Positions 44,771-56,929 of a stretch of 64,000 nucleotides of DNA are shown here, one piece after another. This stretch comes from Culex pipiens pallens. Lineage: Eukaryota; Arthropoda; Insecta; Diptera; Culicidae. Within the stretch, counting starts at the first letter, position 1, and every line of letters starts with the position of its first letter. The position numbers were made by a program, and so were the translations under genes. The notes under the pieces were generated by a model. It searched no databases. It was given only the letters and a program-made list of their open reading frames with translations, and was not told the DNA's origin. The stretch covers positions 72,811,021 through 72,875,020 of the forward strand of contig NC_068938.1 of the NCBI RefSeq assembly GCF_016801865.2, in the 5' to 3' direction.

Positions 44771-45957
44771 ATTAAAAAAAATGCAATTACGTTATTTGAA
44801 TTTAAATGACTAAAACACACATCTATCAGTTAAAGTTTATGGAAATTTCTGTATTATTTTAAACATTTTTGTTATTTGAAATAAATTGAAAACAGAAAAT
44901 TACACTTTTATTGATTTTATTGTTAAGTAGAATGGTAATTAGTTAAATGTGCCTGTGTATTTACGGATTTTTTTTTCTCATATTGAACATGGTGATTTTT
45001 TTTAAGTTATGTAACGGTGTAAATTTATCATTGAATTAAGTGTAACATATGAAAAATCGTTGCGAAATTAATTTCCAACAATTAGTCCAGTGCAAATATT
45101 TATAAAAGTTTTTGAGTGCGCAAAATAAAAACAAAAAATAAATATAAAACGATTTTTTTTAACAACACTGACGAGTGAGATAAACATTTTTCCATAATAA
45201 AAGTGGTGCAGGAAATGTTACCTTAAGTGCACCTTTTTTGGTTATCTTTAGTAATTATTTCGTTCCTTTTATATGTATTTGAAACTGGTACGTCAAGGAA
45301 AAACTCAAAAACACGGATGTAGAATTTTATTTTAAACTTAAAAATGGGATCTGTTACAAAATTTGCCATAAAACATGTAATTTAGTTTTTTGGAAAAAAA
45401 AAACGAAAAAAGGTTTTTATTTATAAACCACTCGTAAACGCTTTCGCTCCAACTTGGTGTCTATGGAAGAAAAGTGGGAAATTGTCCGCTTTTTCGAATG
45501 GTAATGGCAACATTTGAATGTAAGGGTGTATTCAGCCTGATTTTCGAAGAAAATTTGATTTTTGGCTGTTTTTTGATCGAAAATGAAAGTTTCTGTTTTT
45601 GAAAATATTTTCATTGAAAAAGCGCATGATTTTCGTTAAAACACACTTTCGATCGATTTTTTGAACATCTGCTTCGAAAGATATGATTTTTTCAATTTAA
45701 ATGTAATTACCAATAATTTAAAAATAAAAGAATTCCTAAAATTCAAATGCCATTGTGAATTACTAAACTGAGTGCACAGGAGTTGTTGATTTGAGTAGGG
45801 CAAACGATCCAGCAAGTTTTATTAAGATCGGAAATGGTCCGGTTCAAAATAGTATTTTTATGGTCGATTTCGCATGGAAACCGTCAAATATGGAAATTTA
45901 AGAAAATTTAGATTCCGGCATTTTTAAATTGGTATTTTTTAATTTAAAAACTAACTG
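44771..45957. other. AT-rich stretch, no gene seen
   Basis: Possibly the decayed body of the preceding hAT copy. No coding frame or clear repeat is supported. Confidence 0.45.
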
Positions 45958-46685
45958 AATCCACCTATGTGGTTGATGCCTTCCTCACTTTTTACCAACA
46001 ATGGGTAATATGAGTGGTTTGGACACAAATTTCAACTATTTTTTTAGATCCAGAAAAAATACATATATAACTTAAGTGGTAATAACTCAAGACAGGGTTA
46101 CCAGATCTTCAATGTTTTGGACTCGTTGGAAAGTTAATTCAATTACCTAACCAACGATGGGTTGAATGATGGATGCGGACATCACTTACATACATTTAAG
46201 TGAGATCCGGCTTCAATAAGGTACATAAATATCACTTAAGTGGTCTAACTCAAGCCAGGGTTGCCAGATCTGCAATGTTTTGTACTCGTTGGAAAGGTCT
46301 TTAAATTACCTAACCAACGATGGGTTGGATGATATATCCAGACATCGTTTACATACATTTAAGTGAGATCCGGATATATGTGAAAATACATTTTTATACA
46401 TAACTTTTGAACTACTCATTGAAACTTCAAACAATTCAATAGCGATCTATGGGACCTTAAACCAAGTCGAATGCAACTGGTTTGATCAAAATCGGTTCAT
46501 CCAGTGCTGAGAAAACTTGGCAAGAATTTTGACACATACATACATACACACACCCATACACACACAGACATTTGTTCAGTTTTCGATTCTGAGTCGATAT
46601 GTATACATGAAGGTGGGTCTTCGAGGTTTTGATAAAAAGTTCATTTTTAGAGCAGGATTATAGCCTTACCTCAATGAGGAAGGCA
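45958..46685 (+). repeat. Interspersed repeat 'CCTTCCTCAC', copy E, two 163-bp units
   Basis: It starts AATCCACCTATGTGGTTGAT and ends AATGAGGAAGGCA. Internal markers at 46097 and 46260. Confidence 0.86.
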
Positions 46686-46759
46686 ACATAATTTATAAAG
46701 GAAAAGAAACCCTGCAAAAATATATGTTTTGCAATCCCGTAGTGAAACTGTCAACTTTT

Positions 46760-47251
46760 CCTGTCCTTCTGGAAAAACGAAACGACTACTTTCAACTACC
46801 AAAAATAACAGATTTGATAATCAATACCTTTTAATATCAGTGCCGAAAAGTCCTACCTTTCAGCACTGAAAAGGGTGCTGAAAAGTTGAACTGTTGTTTT
46901 GTTTTGAACGGTGAATTTAATTAACCAATGAATGTTTGACATAAAATTCCACTCAAAAAGCGTTTTTGGAATTGCAAAAAATGTTGTAAGCAATTCGTTG
47001 CAAAACTTGGTTTTTTTCAGCACTCGTCGTATTTATCCAACTCGTTGGATAAATGGTTAACTCGTGCTGATAAAATAGTAGTTTATGCAACAAGTTGCAA
47101 AAAGAGGATTTTTTCAGGACGAGTCCCCATTTGACCCATTTGAGTGCTGAAAAGTAGAACTTTTCAGCATTTATTTTGAAAAGTGTTGCTATTCGATTCT
47201 GTTATTTTTGGTACAGAAAAGTAGGCTATTTCGTCGTTCAAGAATGACAGG
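46760..47251. mobile_element. 492-bp MITE with CCTGTC ends
   Basis: CCTGTCCTTCTGGAAAAACG at the left is inverted at the right as GTTCAAGAATGACAGG. The arms share CTACCAAAAATAACAGA-type sequence and several CAGCACT / AGTGCTG motifs. It abuts the next MITE at 47251. Confidence 0.78.
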
Positions 47252-47364
47252 GGACCATCCATAAACCACGTGGACACTTTTTTGGTAATCTGTTACCCCC
47301 CCCTCTCGTGGACAATCGCCATACCCCCCCCCCCCAAGGGTGCACGTGGTTAATGGATGGTCCC
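47251..47364. mobile_element. MITE, 'ACCACGTGG' family
   Basis: GGGACCATCCATAAACCACG then TGGACACTTTTTTGG at the left; GCACGTGGTTAATGGATGGT then CC at the right. C-runs inside. Confidence 0.82.
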
Positions 47365-48732
47365 ACAGGAAAAGTAAACAATTTAAATGCCATTTTGAAA
47401 AGTTGGGCTTGATTTCGAATTTTGAAAAGAGCAGAAAATGTCAAAAACGTTTCATTTATATCATTGAAAATCGTTAAATCGGAAAATTTATTTTTATTGG
47501 GTTGAACTATTTATTCAGGCTGGAGACTGTATCTCAGTTACCATCAGTTTGATCAACGAAGTCTCAAAAGGAAAATTGAAGGACATTTACTCAGCTTCCT
47601 AACAAAATGGTTTGCAAGAGTGCTTTTTCACGGAGTATTTCTAATAATAGAACATTTTTCTAACATTACATAACATTATATATTTAAAAAAACTCAAATG
47701 ATAATTTTTTAACACAAAAAAGCTACTTTAATGATATTTTCAATTGCAAGTTAGATTTTAAATTTAAAAATGAATTTTCATATTCGTTCTTTTTTCATAT
47801 TTTATATAAATCATTTTTTTTCAAAATCGCATAGCGCAAGAGATATATTTATTTTAGCTCTCAAAACACATAAAAAAATCGAAAAAATTGGGAATTGAAC
47901 GGCCTTAAAGAAAAGCATGAATAAATTAAAAAATCAACTTTTTTCTGGAAAGTCTTAATTGTAGCATCCACCCTCGGCAAAGACACCAGAACGATCAGAA
48001 AATCCCTTCTTACAGAACACGTATATTTACATGCTTATTTTGTAGGACAATACAAATACAATACAATCATGATACAAATTGTTAATTTCTAAAAAATAAC
48101 TAGAAAAATTAAAAAAAAATCTCAACAATAATCGCCTACATTATGAAATCAAGAAATCTTTCAAAAAATGGTTTCTCATGTTTGAAAAATGCAAATATTC
48201 AATCAGGGGTGTGCTTATGGGTAGATTTGAGTAGATGACATCTACTTAGCTGTTTGCTCTTATTTATTTATTTTTATAAGGAAAAATATTCAAGTTAAAC
48301 AATATTTTTGACCAAAATAGGGCTTTCACCAAGTTTTACCAATTTCTTGGCTCAATTTTGAAGCGCCCTTTAGTTTTTTTCAAGTCATTTGCACTTTTTC
48401 TGGAAAGTCAACCGAACATTTCAGTGTCCCAGTGAAGTGCTGTCGCAGTTAGTCGCAAAGTCGCCAAGTCGAGGAGCGATTTTTTTTTGAAAATTTGACT
48501 GGAGGCGCCCCTACGACTTAAAAAAAATGTATAAAAATTCTCAATATAAAAGTTTGACTGGAGGCGACCTTATGGCTGAAAAAAAATTAAATTCAATGTT
48601 TGTCGAAACATCTTTTCAATGTAACCGTAAATGCATTGTAAACGCTGAATCTAAATTACAGTCAGTCAGTATTTGACAATTTTTTGTTTCCAAGCATTAA
48701 CTGTACCTAAAGGTTAACCAAACCATATGTTT
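47365..48732. other. AT-rich stretch with a minisatellite fragment
   Basis: No gene. 48492-48590 holds two reverse-strand units of the GGGCGCC minisatellite (TTTGACTGGAGGCGCCCCTA). 48208 has a CAGGGGTG motif without a clear hAT continuation. Confidence 0.5.
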
Positions 48733-49597
48733 ATGACCTAATTCGGCTAAGCTATGTATGTATGTATGTATGTATGTATGATCCCCATACCCGCAGGCAA
48801 CTTGGTCCTGGAACACATGTGAGCGCTAGGTGAACAATTCGATCATCTTTTACTCCGTAATCTGTACACCCACGTGCATAAGTTTTTTTGCACGAATTTT
48901 AATGCTACAAATACCAGCGCATAGATCAAAAATTTTTCCCGCTTCCCTCCCCAAGCGCCGGAAATTTGTAGCGGGTGTAGGGACACTTCGCATAGACGCC
49001 CTTGCTCCCATCACGTCACTGAGGGTATGGAGCGACGAGAAATTAATAAGCATGCCCCCTCAGCCGAACCTTCATTAGAGAAGCAGGCAATCCACAACTC
49101 ACAGCGAACGACTAAGGGGACACCCTACCGCGTATATAGTTAAATTGGCGTGGTTTGTCTTCAATGTGTTGTAAATATGTCAGAATGAATGAAAAAGTTG
49201 CCTGTATTAAAAAGGAAAGGTCTCACCAAACAACGGAGTCTTCAGAAAATTAAGCTTCATTCTTGAGTTGCTCCGATTCTCCGTCCGCAGTATTTTTCCC
49301 GCAGTCCCTCCGAGATGTTCCTGTCAGACAGCTCCATGCACTTGTACACGTTGGCCAGCTTCTACTGGGCCTCCTCAAGGGTCGATACGATCTTGGACCA
49401 GGACTTGATGGCTATCGGCATCCGGCAGAAAGTTGCTCCAAACGCGATTCTAGACAATCCCTTTCCGGCGCAGACGAAGTACTTTTCTTCTCTTCCAACG
49501 GGCGCGCACCAGGTTCCGCAACATTCACAAACCGTCCGAATTACTATGTTTTCACTCAAACAGATAGAAAAAACCCATGACCTAATTCGGCTAAGCT
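48733..49597 (-). mobile_element. Retrocopy-like insertion with 21-bp flanking duplication and (CATA)n tail
   Basis: The 21 bases at 48733-48753 are repeated exactly at 49577-49597. On the minus strand the 823-bp insert ends in a (CATA)n tail (microsatellite 48754-48780) directly at the duplication, as expected for target-primed reverse transcription. Its 5' part has a coding-like segment, PIAIKSWSKIVSTLEEAQ, one stop, then KLANVYKCMELSDRNISEGL and LREKYCGRRIGATQE followed by TGA. I do not recognise this protein. The 3' part is GC-rich and non-coding, possibly a LINE or SINE 3' end. Confidence 0.6.
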
Positions 49598-50490
49598 CAC
49601 CAAATATTTTTCGTTTTCAACATGATTGCAACAAGTGCGCTCGAGATACTTGCAGCTCGATGTTTCGCAAACAAAAAAAAAAAAAACATTCTCACCCACG
49701 AACAAGCAACAGCAGCAAACGCCGCTTCACAAGTTGCGCAACTTTACAACCATCATGCATCTCAATTTGTTTATTAACACGTTTACGTTTTTACGAGCCC
49801 GAGCTTCGCCGAACCCGATAAGATCGATCACTTGCGCCGGGTGCATCTTCAACGCTCAGGGAAATTTAATCTATCGGTTTGTATTTTTTTTCCAGCTCAC
49901 ACCGAGAGCACTCTGGTGGAGAAACCCCCGCCGCGTCCGCATTGTTTACAGTCACTTTGCGCAAAACTGTCACGTAGTGTGGGAGAAAGAGGAAGGAGAG
50001 GAGCGTTCAAGTGGACGTCAAATTTGTCAAGAGAGGTGGCCCGCAGAGAAAGAGACACTTGTCCCGACTTTTACCGACCCGGAAAGCATAAAATTATGGC
50101 CTCGAGGTGGCTCTGTTCGCCACAGTGAAGAGCAGGGATGTAGAATTCATGACAAGAAAATCACAAGTCTTACTGGAGTAGGTAGAATTCTCACATCCCT
50201 GCTTTTCGATACACTTGAAGAGGAACCACCCCCGGTCGAGGGATGACTCAAGAGCATCATCTAATACGGACTGTTCCTGGCTTTATTTATATACTTTGCA
50301 CTTTTCATATCGGGGCTACACAAGTTTATCGTTTCCTGGAAAAGAATGCTCCAATTTGTGCGGCGACCTGTTGAATGTAAACCGAGTAGTCCTCATGCCA
50401 AGACAGTGAGCAAGAGAGCAACACTCTCTTCAAGATTTATTCCGTTTTTTTTTCTTTCATCGAAATCAAGGTGATTTTTTCAAATTGTTA
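49598..50490. other. Single-copy stretch with an open frame and a short inverted repeat
   Basis: A frame is open from 49626 to 50246 but its composition is not convincingly coding. A possible acceptor TTTTTTTTCCAG precedes 49896. 50132-50202 is a 71-bp inverted repeat (GCAGGGATGT / ACATCCCTGC) with GAATTC in both arms. No function is assigned. Confidence 0.4.
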
Positions 50491-50975
50491 AGGCCGATGC
50501 AAATATTTAAAAAAGTTTTTGTCCCTCGGCCCTGGCCAAGGTCAAGGGGGGGAGGGGGGGGGGGGCAAAAAAAATAAAAAAATATAAAAATTTAAATAAC
50601 ATGCCATAATCTTCACATTTAAATGAAAAAAGTGTTTTAAAATGCATTTTACACTAGTTCAGTTGTTTTGCAATCATTAGTTTTCAAAAAATCTAAGATC
50701 TGACAAAAACAAAAATTGTATCGAAAAAAAAGATTTTGCATCGAAAATTTTCAAAAAATCTTAAGATTTTTTAATAAACCCAAACATGCTAAAAATTATT
50801 TTTAACGCAAGAGAATGTATTTTAATTTGATTTCAGCTGGTTGCCCTTGAATTTTCATAGAAATTTTGAAGTTTATTGTAAAAATATTTTTTTTGCCCCC
50901 TGATTTTTCGGGCCAATTTTGAAGGGGGGGGGGGGGGGGGGGTGACAAAAACTTTAAAAAATATTTGTACCAGCC
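50491..50975. mobile_element. 485-bp MITE with G-runs
   Basis: AGGCCGATGCAAATATTT at the left and AAATATTTGTACCAGCCT at the right are inverted, with AAAGTTTTTGTC just inside and long G runs next to each arm. Diverged relatives are at 53970-54340 and 9049-9120. Confidence 0.78.
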
Positions 50976-51830
50976 TAAAATGAGATTGATAAGAATAATA
51001 TCCAAGCTGATAAGAAGCATGGGAAAGACAGTGAGCAAAAGAGTAACTCTCTTCAGTCCAGTTTCCAGAGAGTAACTCTCTCGCTTACTGTCTTGTTCAA
51101 GATTCTCCAGGAAACAAGGACAGTCCGTCAGAATAATTCTACCTATAAAATTTATTTAAAACATTATGAAGGTTCACTGTCCCCCCAACACTCGGTTGAT
51201 ACCGCCGACTCGATAAAGCCAGCCAGTGAGTCGTCATCTTTCTGAATATATGCGGCGGTGCCACAACCCAGCAGTACTTGGGGTGCCGTTTGATAAGAGC
51301 AATTTGCCTGGACACGGCAGCATTTCCCCGTTATGTGGCAGCAGCAGTTTAGCTCGAGAGAGGGTCGGTCTCTCTATGAATGGGACACAATCGGCCCATT
51401 AGTCATTCGTGCTGCGTGGCAAATGGCATCACCATACTGTACCGTATCGTTCCTCATCGGTTGCTGTTCAGTCTTATTGCGGACGTGTTATTGCGGTGGG
51501 GAACTCTCTTCTCTTTCCTGTGTGCAGAAATTCCGGGCGAATTGATGTGGCAATTTTATTTACTTTAGATTTTGGAGCGATTTACAACTTTTTTGTGTAT
51601 TTTAAAATCATGCTTTACTTTTAAAGAATTGTAGAATCCTTTCCAAATGTTGACTCAATTTTAAAATTGATGTACTCGCTGTCCGGCACCGAAGTTAGAG
51701 GGAGGTATACACAGTAAAAAATAATGTAAATTTGGAAGCTGAAATTTTGGAAGGTTGAATATTATCTCTTTTATGATGTTATTTTACCTCAATTTAGACT
51801 GAAAAAGTTGCATTATACCAGACCAATTCT
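50976..51830. other. Mostly single-copy stretch
   Basis: 50395-50440 and 51020-51110 share GAGAGTAACTCTCT-type motifs in inverted arrangement around the preceding MITE, so an older element may enclose 50.26-51.14 kb. No gene. Confidence 0.4.
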
Positions 51831-53795
51831 CTGAGATTTCGGTCATTCGATTTTTTTTGTATTTTTTAATCCGGCTGAAACTTTTTTGGTGCCTTCGGTA
51901 TGCCTAAAGAAGCCATTTTGCATCATTAGTTCGTTCATATAATTTTCCATACAAATTTGGCAGCTGTCCTTACAAAAATGATATGTGAAAATTCAAAAAT
52001 CTGTATCTTTTGAAGGAATTTTTTGATCGATTTGGTGTCTTAGGCAAAGTTGTAGGTATGGATATGGACTACACTGAAAAAAATGATACACGGTAAAAAA
52101 TATTTGGTGATTTTTAATTTCACTTTCTGTCACTAAAAATTGATTTGCAAAAAAAAACACTATTTTATTTTTTTTCTATTTTTTGATTTGTTTTAGAGGA
52201 CATCAAATGCCAACTTTTCAGAAATTTCCAGAATGTGCAAAAAATCTTTGACCGAGTTATATTTTTTTTAAATCAATACAGATTTTTTCAAAAAATCGAA
52301 ATATTGGTCGCAAAAAATTTTCAACTTCATTTTTCGATGTAAAATCGAATTTGCAATCAAAAAGTACTTCAGTGAATTTTTGATAAAGTGCACCGTTTTC
52401 AAGTTATTGCAACTTTTAGGTAACTTTTTTGAAAATAGTCGCAGATTTTATTTTTTTTAAATTAGTGCACATGTTTGCCCAGTTTTGAAAAAAAATATTT
52501 TTGAAGAGCTGAGAAAATTCTCTATATTTTGCTTTATTGAACTTTGTTGATACGACCCATAGTTGCTGAGATATTGCCATGCAAAGGTTAAAAAACAGGA
52601 AAATTGATGTTTTCTAAGTCTCACCCAAACAACCCACCATTTTCTAATGTCGATATCTCAGCAACTAATGGTTCGATTTACAATGTTAAAATATGAAACA
52701 TTCGTGAAATTTCGCGATCTTTTCGAAAAAAAAAATATTTTCGAAAAATGTATGTCAAGACTAACATTTCAAAAGAGCGTAATATTGAATGTTTGGCCCG
52801 TTTGAAATCTTAGTCTTGGTTTAAAAATTTTGAAAATATTTTTTTCGAAAAGATCGGAAAATTTCACGAATGTTTCATATTTTAACATTTTAAATCGGAC
52901 CATTAGTTGCTGAGATATCGACATTAGAAAATTGTGGGTTGTTTGGGTGAGACTTAGAAAACATCTATTTTCCTGTTTTTTAACCTTTGCATGGCATGAG
53001 CGATCCCCCCTACCTTCCTGTAACGCGTAACACAAGGTCTTTTTGCATTTTTTTTATGAATGCTTATATGAAAATTTTGCGTTGCGTAACATAATTTTTC
53101 ATCACACCCCCCCCCCCCTCCCCCAATTTTCTCAGCTTTTCAAAAAAAAAAAAAAATCACTAATTTTAAAAAAGAAAAACTTCGATTATTTTCAAAAAAG
53201 TTACCTTAAAATGGATTTAACTTGAAAACGGTGCACTTTATCAAAAATTACTGAAGAACTTTTTGATTGCAAATTCGATTTTACATCGAAAACTCAAGTT
53301 GAAAAATTTTTGCGACCAACATTTCGATTTTTTGAAAAAATCTGTATTGATTCAAAAAAAATATAAGTCGGTCAAAGATTTTTTGCCCATTCTGGAAATT
53401 TCTGAAAAGTTTGCATTTGATGTCCTCTAAAACATATAAAAAAAGTGTTTTTTTGCAAATCAAGTTTTAGTGATAAAAAGGGAAATTAAAAATCACCACA
53501 TTTTTTTTACCGTGTATCATTTTTTCAGTGTAGTCCGTATCCATACCTACATCTTTGCCCAAGATACCAAATCGATCAAAAAATTCCTTCAAAAGATACA
53601 GATTTTTGAATTTTCACATATCATTTTTGTATGGACAGCTGCCAAATTTGTATGGAAATTTTATATGAACGAACTAATGATGCAAAATAGCTTCTTTGTG
53701 CATACCGAAGGCACCAAAAAAGTTTCAGTCGGATTAAAAAATACAAAAATTAAAATTAAAGAAAAAAGACCGATTCCGTTGAGAATTGCTCATTA
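51831..53795. repeat. 2-kb inverted repeat of the 'GAGAATTGCTCA' family
   Basis: Left arm 51831 to about 52770 is inverted in about 52810-53795. Shared markers include CATTTTGCATCATTAGTTCG / CGAACTAATGATGCAAAATA and CCATACAAATTTGGCAGCTG / CAGCTGCCAAATTTGTATGG. A single-arm copy is at 61790-62757. In the right arm about 57 bp are replaced by foreign sequence at 52997-53130. Confidence 0.87.
52997..53130. mobile_element. Fragment of the GTAACGC/C-run MITE inside the right arm
   Basis: TGAGCGATCCCCCCTACC, TGTAACGCGTAACACAAGGT and CATCACACCCCCC match 43035-43170 closely. The boundaries replace rather than simply interrupt the host repeat. Confidence 0.8.
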
Positions 53796-53969
53796 GTCAT
53801 TGATGAACGGCCTGTGCTTGAAGTTCTTGAAGCTTCTAAAAAATAACAAGATTGAAAATAAGTGTTATTCAAATTTAACTGGATTAAAATTCGCCAAAAT
53901 TCATTTATCTGTCGATTGACTCGTTTTTTAAAATATTCTGTTATCCCGACTTAGAGAAATTTATACGAA

Positions 53970-54345
53970 CGAAGCTTAGGTTTCAACATTTGAATGAAAA
54001 AAGTGTTTTAAAATGCATTTTACAGGCGTACAGTTGCTTTTAAATCATTAGCTTTGAAAATATCAAGGTATTGACGGAATTTTTTTCGCAAAAAAACATT
54101 TCGTGGGTCTGTACATTGGTATTTCATGAAAATTTAAAAGGTTTTCAAATGAGTTCAAACATGCTAAATATGATTATAAACGCGGAAAATGCATTTTAAC
54201 TGGGTTTCAGTTGATTAAACTTTAATTTTCATTGAAATTTTGATTTTTTTCGAAAAAATATTTGTTTTGCCGTCTGATTATTCTGGCTAACTTTTAAGGG
54301 GGGCGACATAAACTTAGAAAAATATTTGCAATGGCCTCATTTATT
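53970..54345. repeat. Diverged copy of the 50491-50975 element
   Basis: GAAAAAAGTGTTTTAAAATG then CATTTTACA, and near the end AAGGGGGGCGACATAAACTT then AGAAAAATATTTGCAATGGCC. Confidence 0.65.
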
Positions 54346-54565
54346 AAAAAAAAAAAGCATACAAAATATTGAGAAAATGTGAAAAAAAAACTTTTTTCGG
54401 AATTTAAATTTTCAAGATAAATAATTATTTAAAAAATCGGGAATTTATTTTTTCCGTGTACTTTTTTTTATTTCCGCGTTATAACCAAACTGGGCATGAT
54501 GCGAATTTAACAGAAGAGTATTTTATAGTGTTGGTTCATCAATTTACTCCGAAAGTGTAAATCTT

Positions 54566-54636
54566 CTGATGGCCGATGCGTTAGCGCCCCAGACCACCTA
54601 TCCTTAGGTGTGAGTTTGAAACCCACCTGAATCAAG
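54566..54636 (+). repeat. tRNA-like SINE head
   Basis: GATGGCCGATGCGTTAGCGC (box A-like) and GTGAGTTTGAAACCCAC (box B-like with a pairing T stem), followed by a T-run. The anticodon arm is irregular, so it is not a genuine tRNA gene. Confidence 0.5.
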
Positions 54637-54639
54637 TCT

Positions 54640-56690
54640 TTTTTTTGTTAACTTCATCTGACTTAAATTCCCATTTAAAATTTGTCGCATTTGTTGACAA
54701 AAAGGACAGAGTGTCAACTTTGCACGAGGTTTGCATGGTTTTTGTTGAATATCTCAGGATTGAAATCGAGTTTTGGAGAGCTATCAGCTTAGCCCAAAAT
54801 GCACGTACGACTAGATGGACCGCCTAGCAAATATTCCCAGGAGTCTCGACAAAAAAAATAAGGAAACCTGTAGCAGCTGTTATAATACCGTAAATAACTC
54901 CATATCCCACGTATCAACTCTTGCAACACAAGATCGATCTTCACCGACGTCTCAAATTTCGTCCCCAAAATCGCATCCATCACCGAGATGCGAGCTGAAC
55001 TTGATCCATAGCGTACCGACTCAGCAAAAGCAACACCAACGACGCCGTAATTCAGCCACGTGTTTCAAGGTCCGTGTCCCCCAGAGCATCATGGAACGTG
55101 CCACACCTGCTACCACCCGCAACTCCCCGCGCATCTTCGACGCCGGTCGATAATCATGCTGATTGTGCTCAATTGATATCATCGAAGAGCAGCTCCTCTT
55201 CGTTTGGAAACTGGGTGATGAGGAGCAGGAGCAGCAGTTGGTACGTGAAATCAATTAACGTAATTGAAACACTCACTCGTCTCGATGTACTCGGGCGATA
55301 CTGGACGAGACTTGGCGCGATATCGCATATCGAGAAGGGGGAGTGTTGAGTCTTTGGGTGCAAGTGCACACGACGCGCAGCCAGATAACACACAGAGTTG
55401 AAGGCCACGGCACGGTCAGGGTGACTGCTGCTAGTCAACGGGACACACGTTCAACAGCAGTGGGTTGGAGGAATGCAGGACCGTTGTATGATGGACAAAG
55501 TCGCGCGGTTAATTTCTCAAAGTGCGTCACGGATGGCCAGTGAACGGTAGTGCACTTTTGTGACAGACTGAATTCAATTACGACGTGGGTGGACATTAAA
55601 TTATAACGAGATGACAAGGTAGTCTTGATGGTCGATGTCTGTCACTTGTCTTCGGTTTGAAGGACACTTTGACTGGGTTAGTTGGTCTCTATGTAGCAAC
55701 ATAAATTATTAACATACTGAAAATGATCATCCCGGTCGTGAAACACGTCAGGAACCTGTAGGCTTGTTTGCTGGCTTGTCACCAACGCTCAGTTAGTTCG
55801 GGGAGGAACGGCTGCAATCATTGTGTGCATTACCCCCGAGGGTTACCAGGAGTGTGATGATGTTCACTTGGCAAGTCACGTCACGCTGAGCAACTGGGGC
55901 CTGGAGCCGGTTGAGGGGTTGTTTTTTGTTTCGATGTCCTAAAAGGTGGAGTTAGAATCCAGGAGAAGAATATTGCATATATGTAGCTGAATATTCAAAA
56001 AATATATATTGCTCTTGTTTTAAAAATTGAAACATTCCAAGAAAGTGATATTTTGTCAGGGACCTATGTTTCAAATATAACATAAAATCTATAAATACCT
56101 TCAATATATTTTTTTAATCTGAGCAAAGTGTTTACAGTTTCGTGGTTTTAGCAGATTTTGCGGAAATCTCAATAGCTCAAACGTGCGTTTTTTGGGAATT
56201 TCATTGAATGGGCAGTGAAATCTGCGTCATATTCTTTGAAACCGTTCTATACAAACCATCCGCAGAAATTCGCTAGATCCGCTCGTGTACGCACCGCCAC
56301 TCTACACAAACATAAATGAAAAACTGTCGTGTTTAAAATAACTTGAACATGTTTTTTTAAAGGATATTTACAGTTTATTTATTTAGATTATTTAGATTTA
56401 GAAGTTGGTCGTCATCGATCATGGCCGTTCATGGTCAACAAAGAGAAACGCAAAAAGTAACTTTTTCAAAACTTTTTTTTCGTAAAATCGCGATAACTCG
56501 TGATGTTTATAAGCAAACACCTTATGTCTAAATATCAATTTTTTTGTAATTGTCTGCTCTACAACTTTGTAGAACATTGTTACACTCTAAAAAATAACCC
56601 TGCAAAGTTAGAAAAAACACGAAATTTTAAATTGAAAAATTTTGTTCTAAATGAAAAATGACCCTTCTGGGTCAATGTAGATTCGAAAAG
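54640..56690. other. Largely single-copy, probably intronic DNA
   Basis: 54815-55650 is GC-richer, with overlapping open frames on both strands but no recognisable protein and no clear splice pattern. The rest is AT-rich. Confidence 0.45.
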
Positions 56691-56692
56691 TA

Positions 56693-56927
56693 CCGTAAAC
56701 TGGGGTGACTTTGATAGCCCGGGGTGACTTTGATAGGTTTTTCAAATGCCCGTCAAATTAATATCTAAACATTTTTGAGAATTTTGAGTATGTAAGCATC
56801 AATGGATAGCTTATTATCGAACATATATGCATAAATGAGACTGTTACATTGGATGTATCAAAATTAGTGGCCAAATCAAATTTCTATCAATGTCACCCCA
56901 GGCTATCAAAGTCACCCCAGTTTACGG
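56693..56927. mobile_element. 235-bp MITE, CCGTAAACTGGGGTGAC ends, TA duplication
   Basis: CCGTAAACTGGGGTGACTTT at the left and AAAGTCACCCCAGTTTACGG at the right, with TA on both sides (56691-56692, 56928-56929). Each end carries GGGGTGACTTTGATAG twice in direct order, giving about 45 bp of inverted repeat with few mismatches. Tc1/mariner-type duplication. Confidence 0.93.
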
Positions 56928-56929
56928 TA

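Noticed and set aside
49626..50246. 206-codon plus-strand open frame
   Set aside because: Begins in A-rich sequence, runs through a poly-T acceptor-like tract and a MITE-like inverted repeat, and has no recognisable motif.
54815..55153. 112-codon open frame in GC-richer DNA
   Set aside because: Overlapping frames on both strands, low-complexity Ser/Thr/Arg composition, and no splice or start context.
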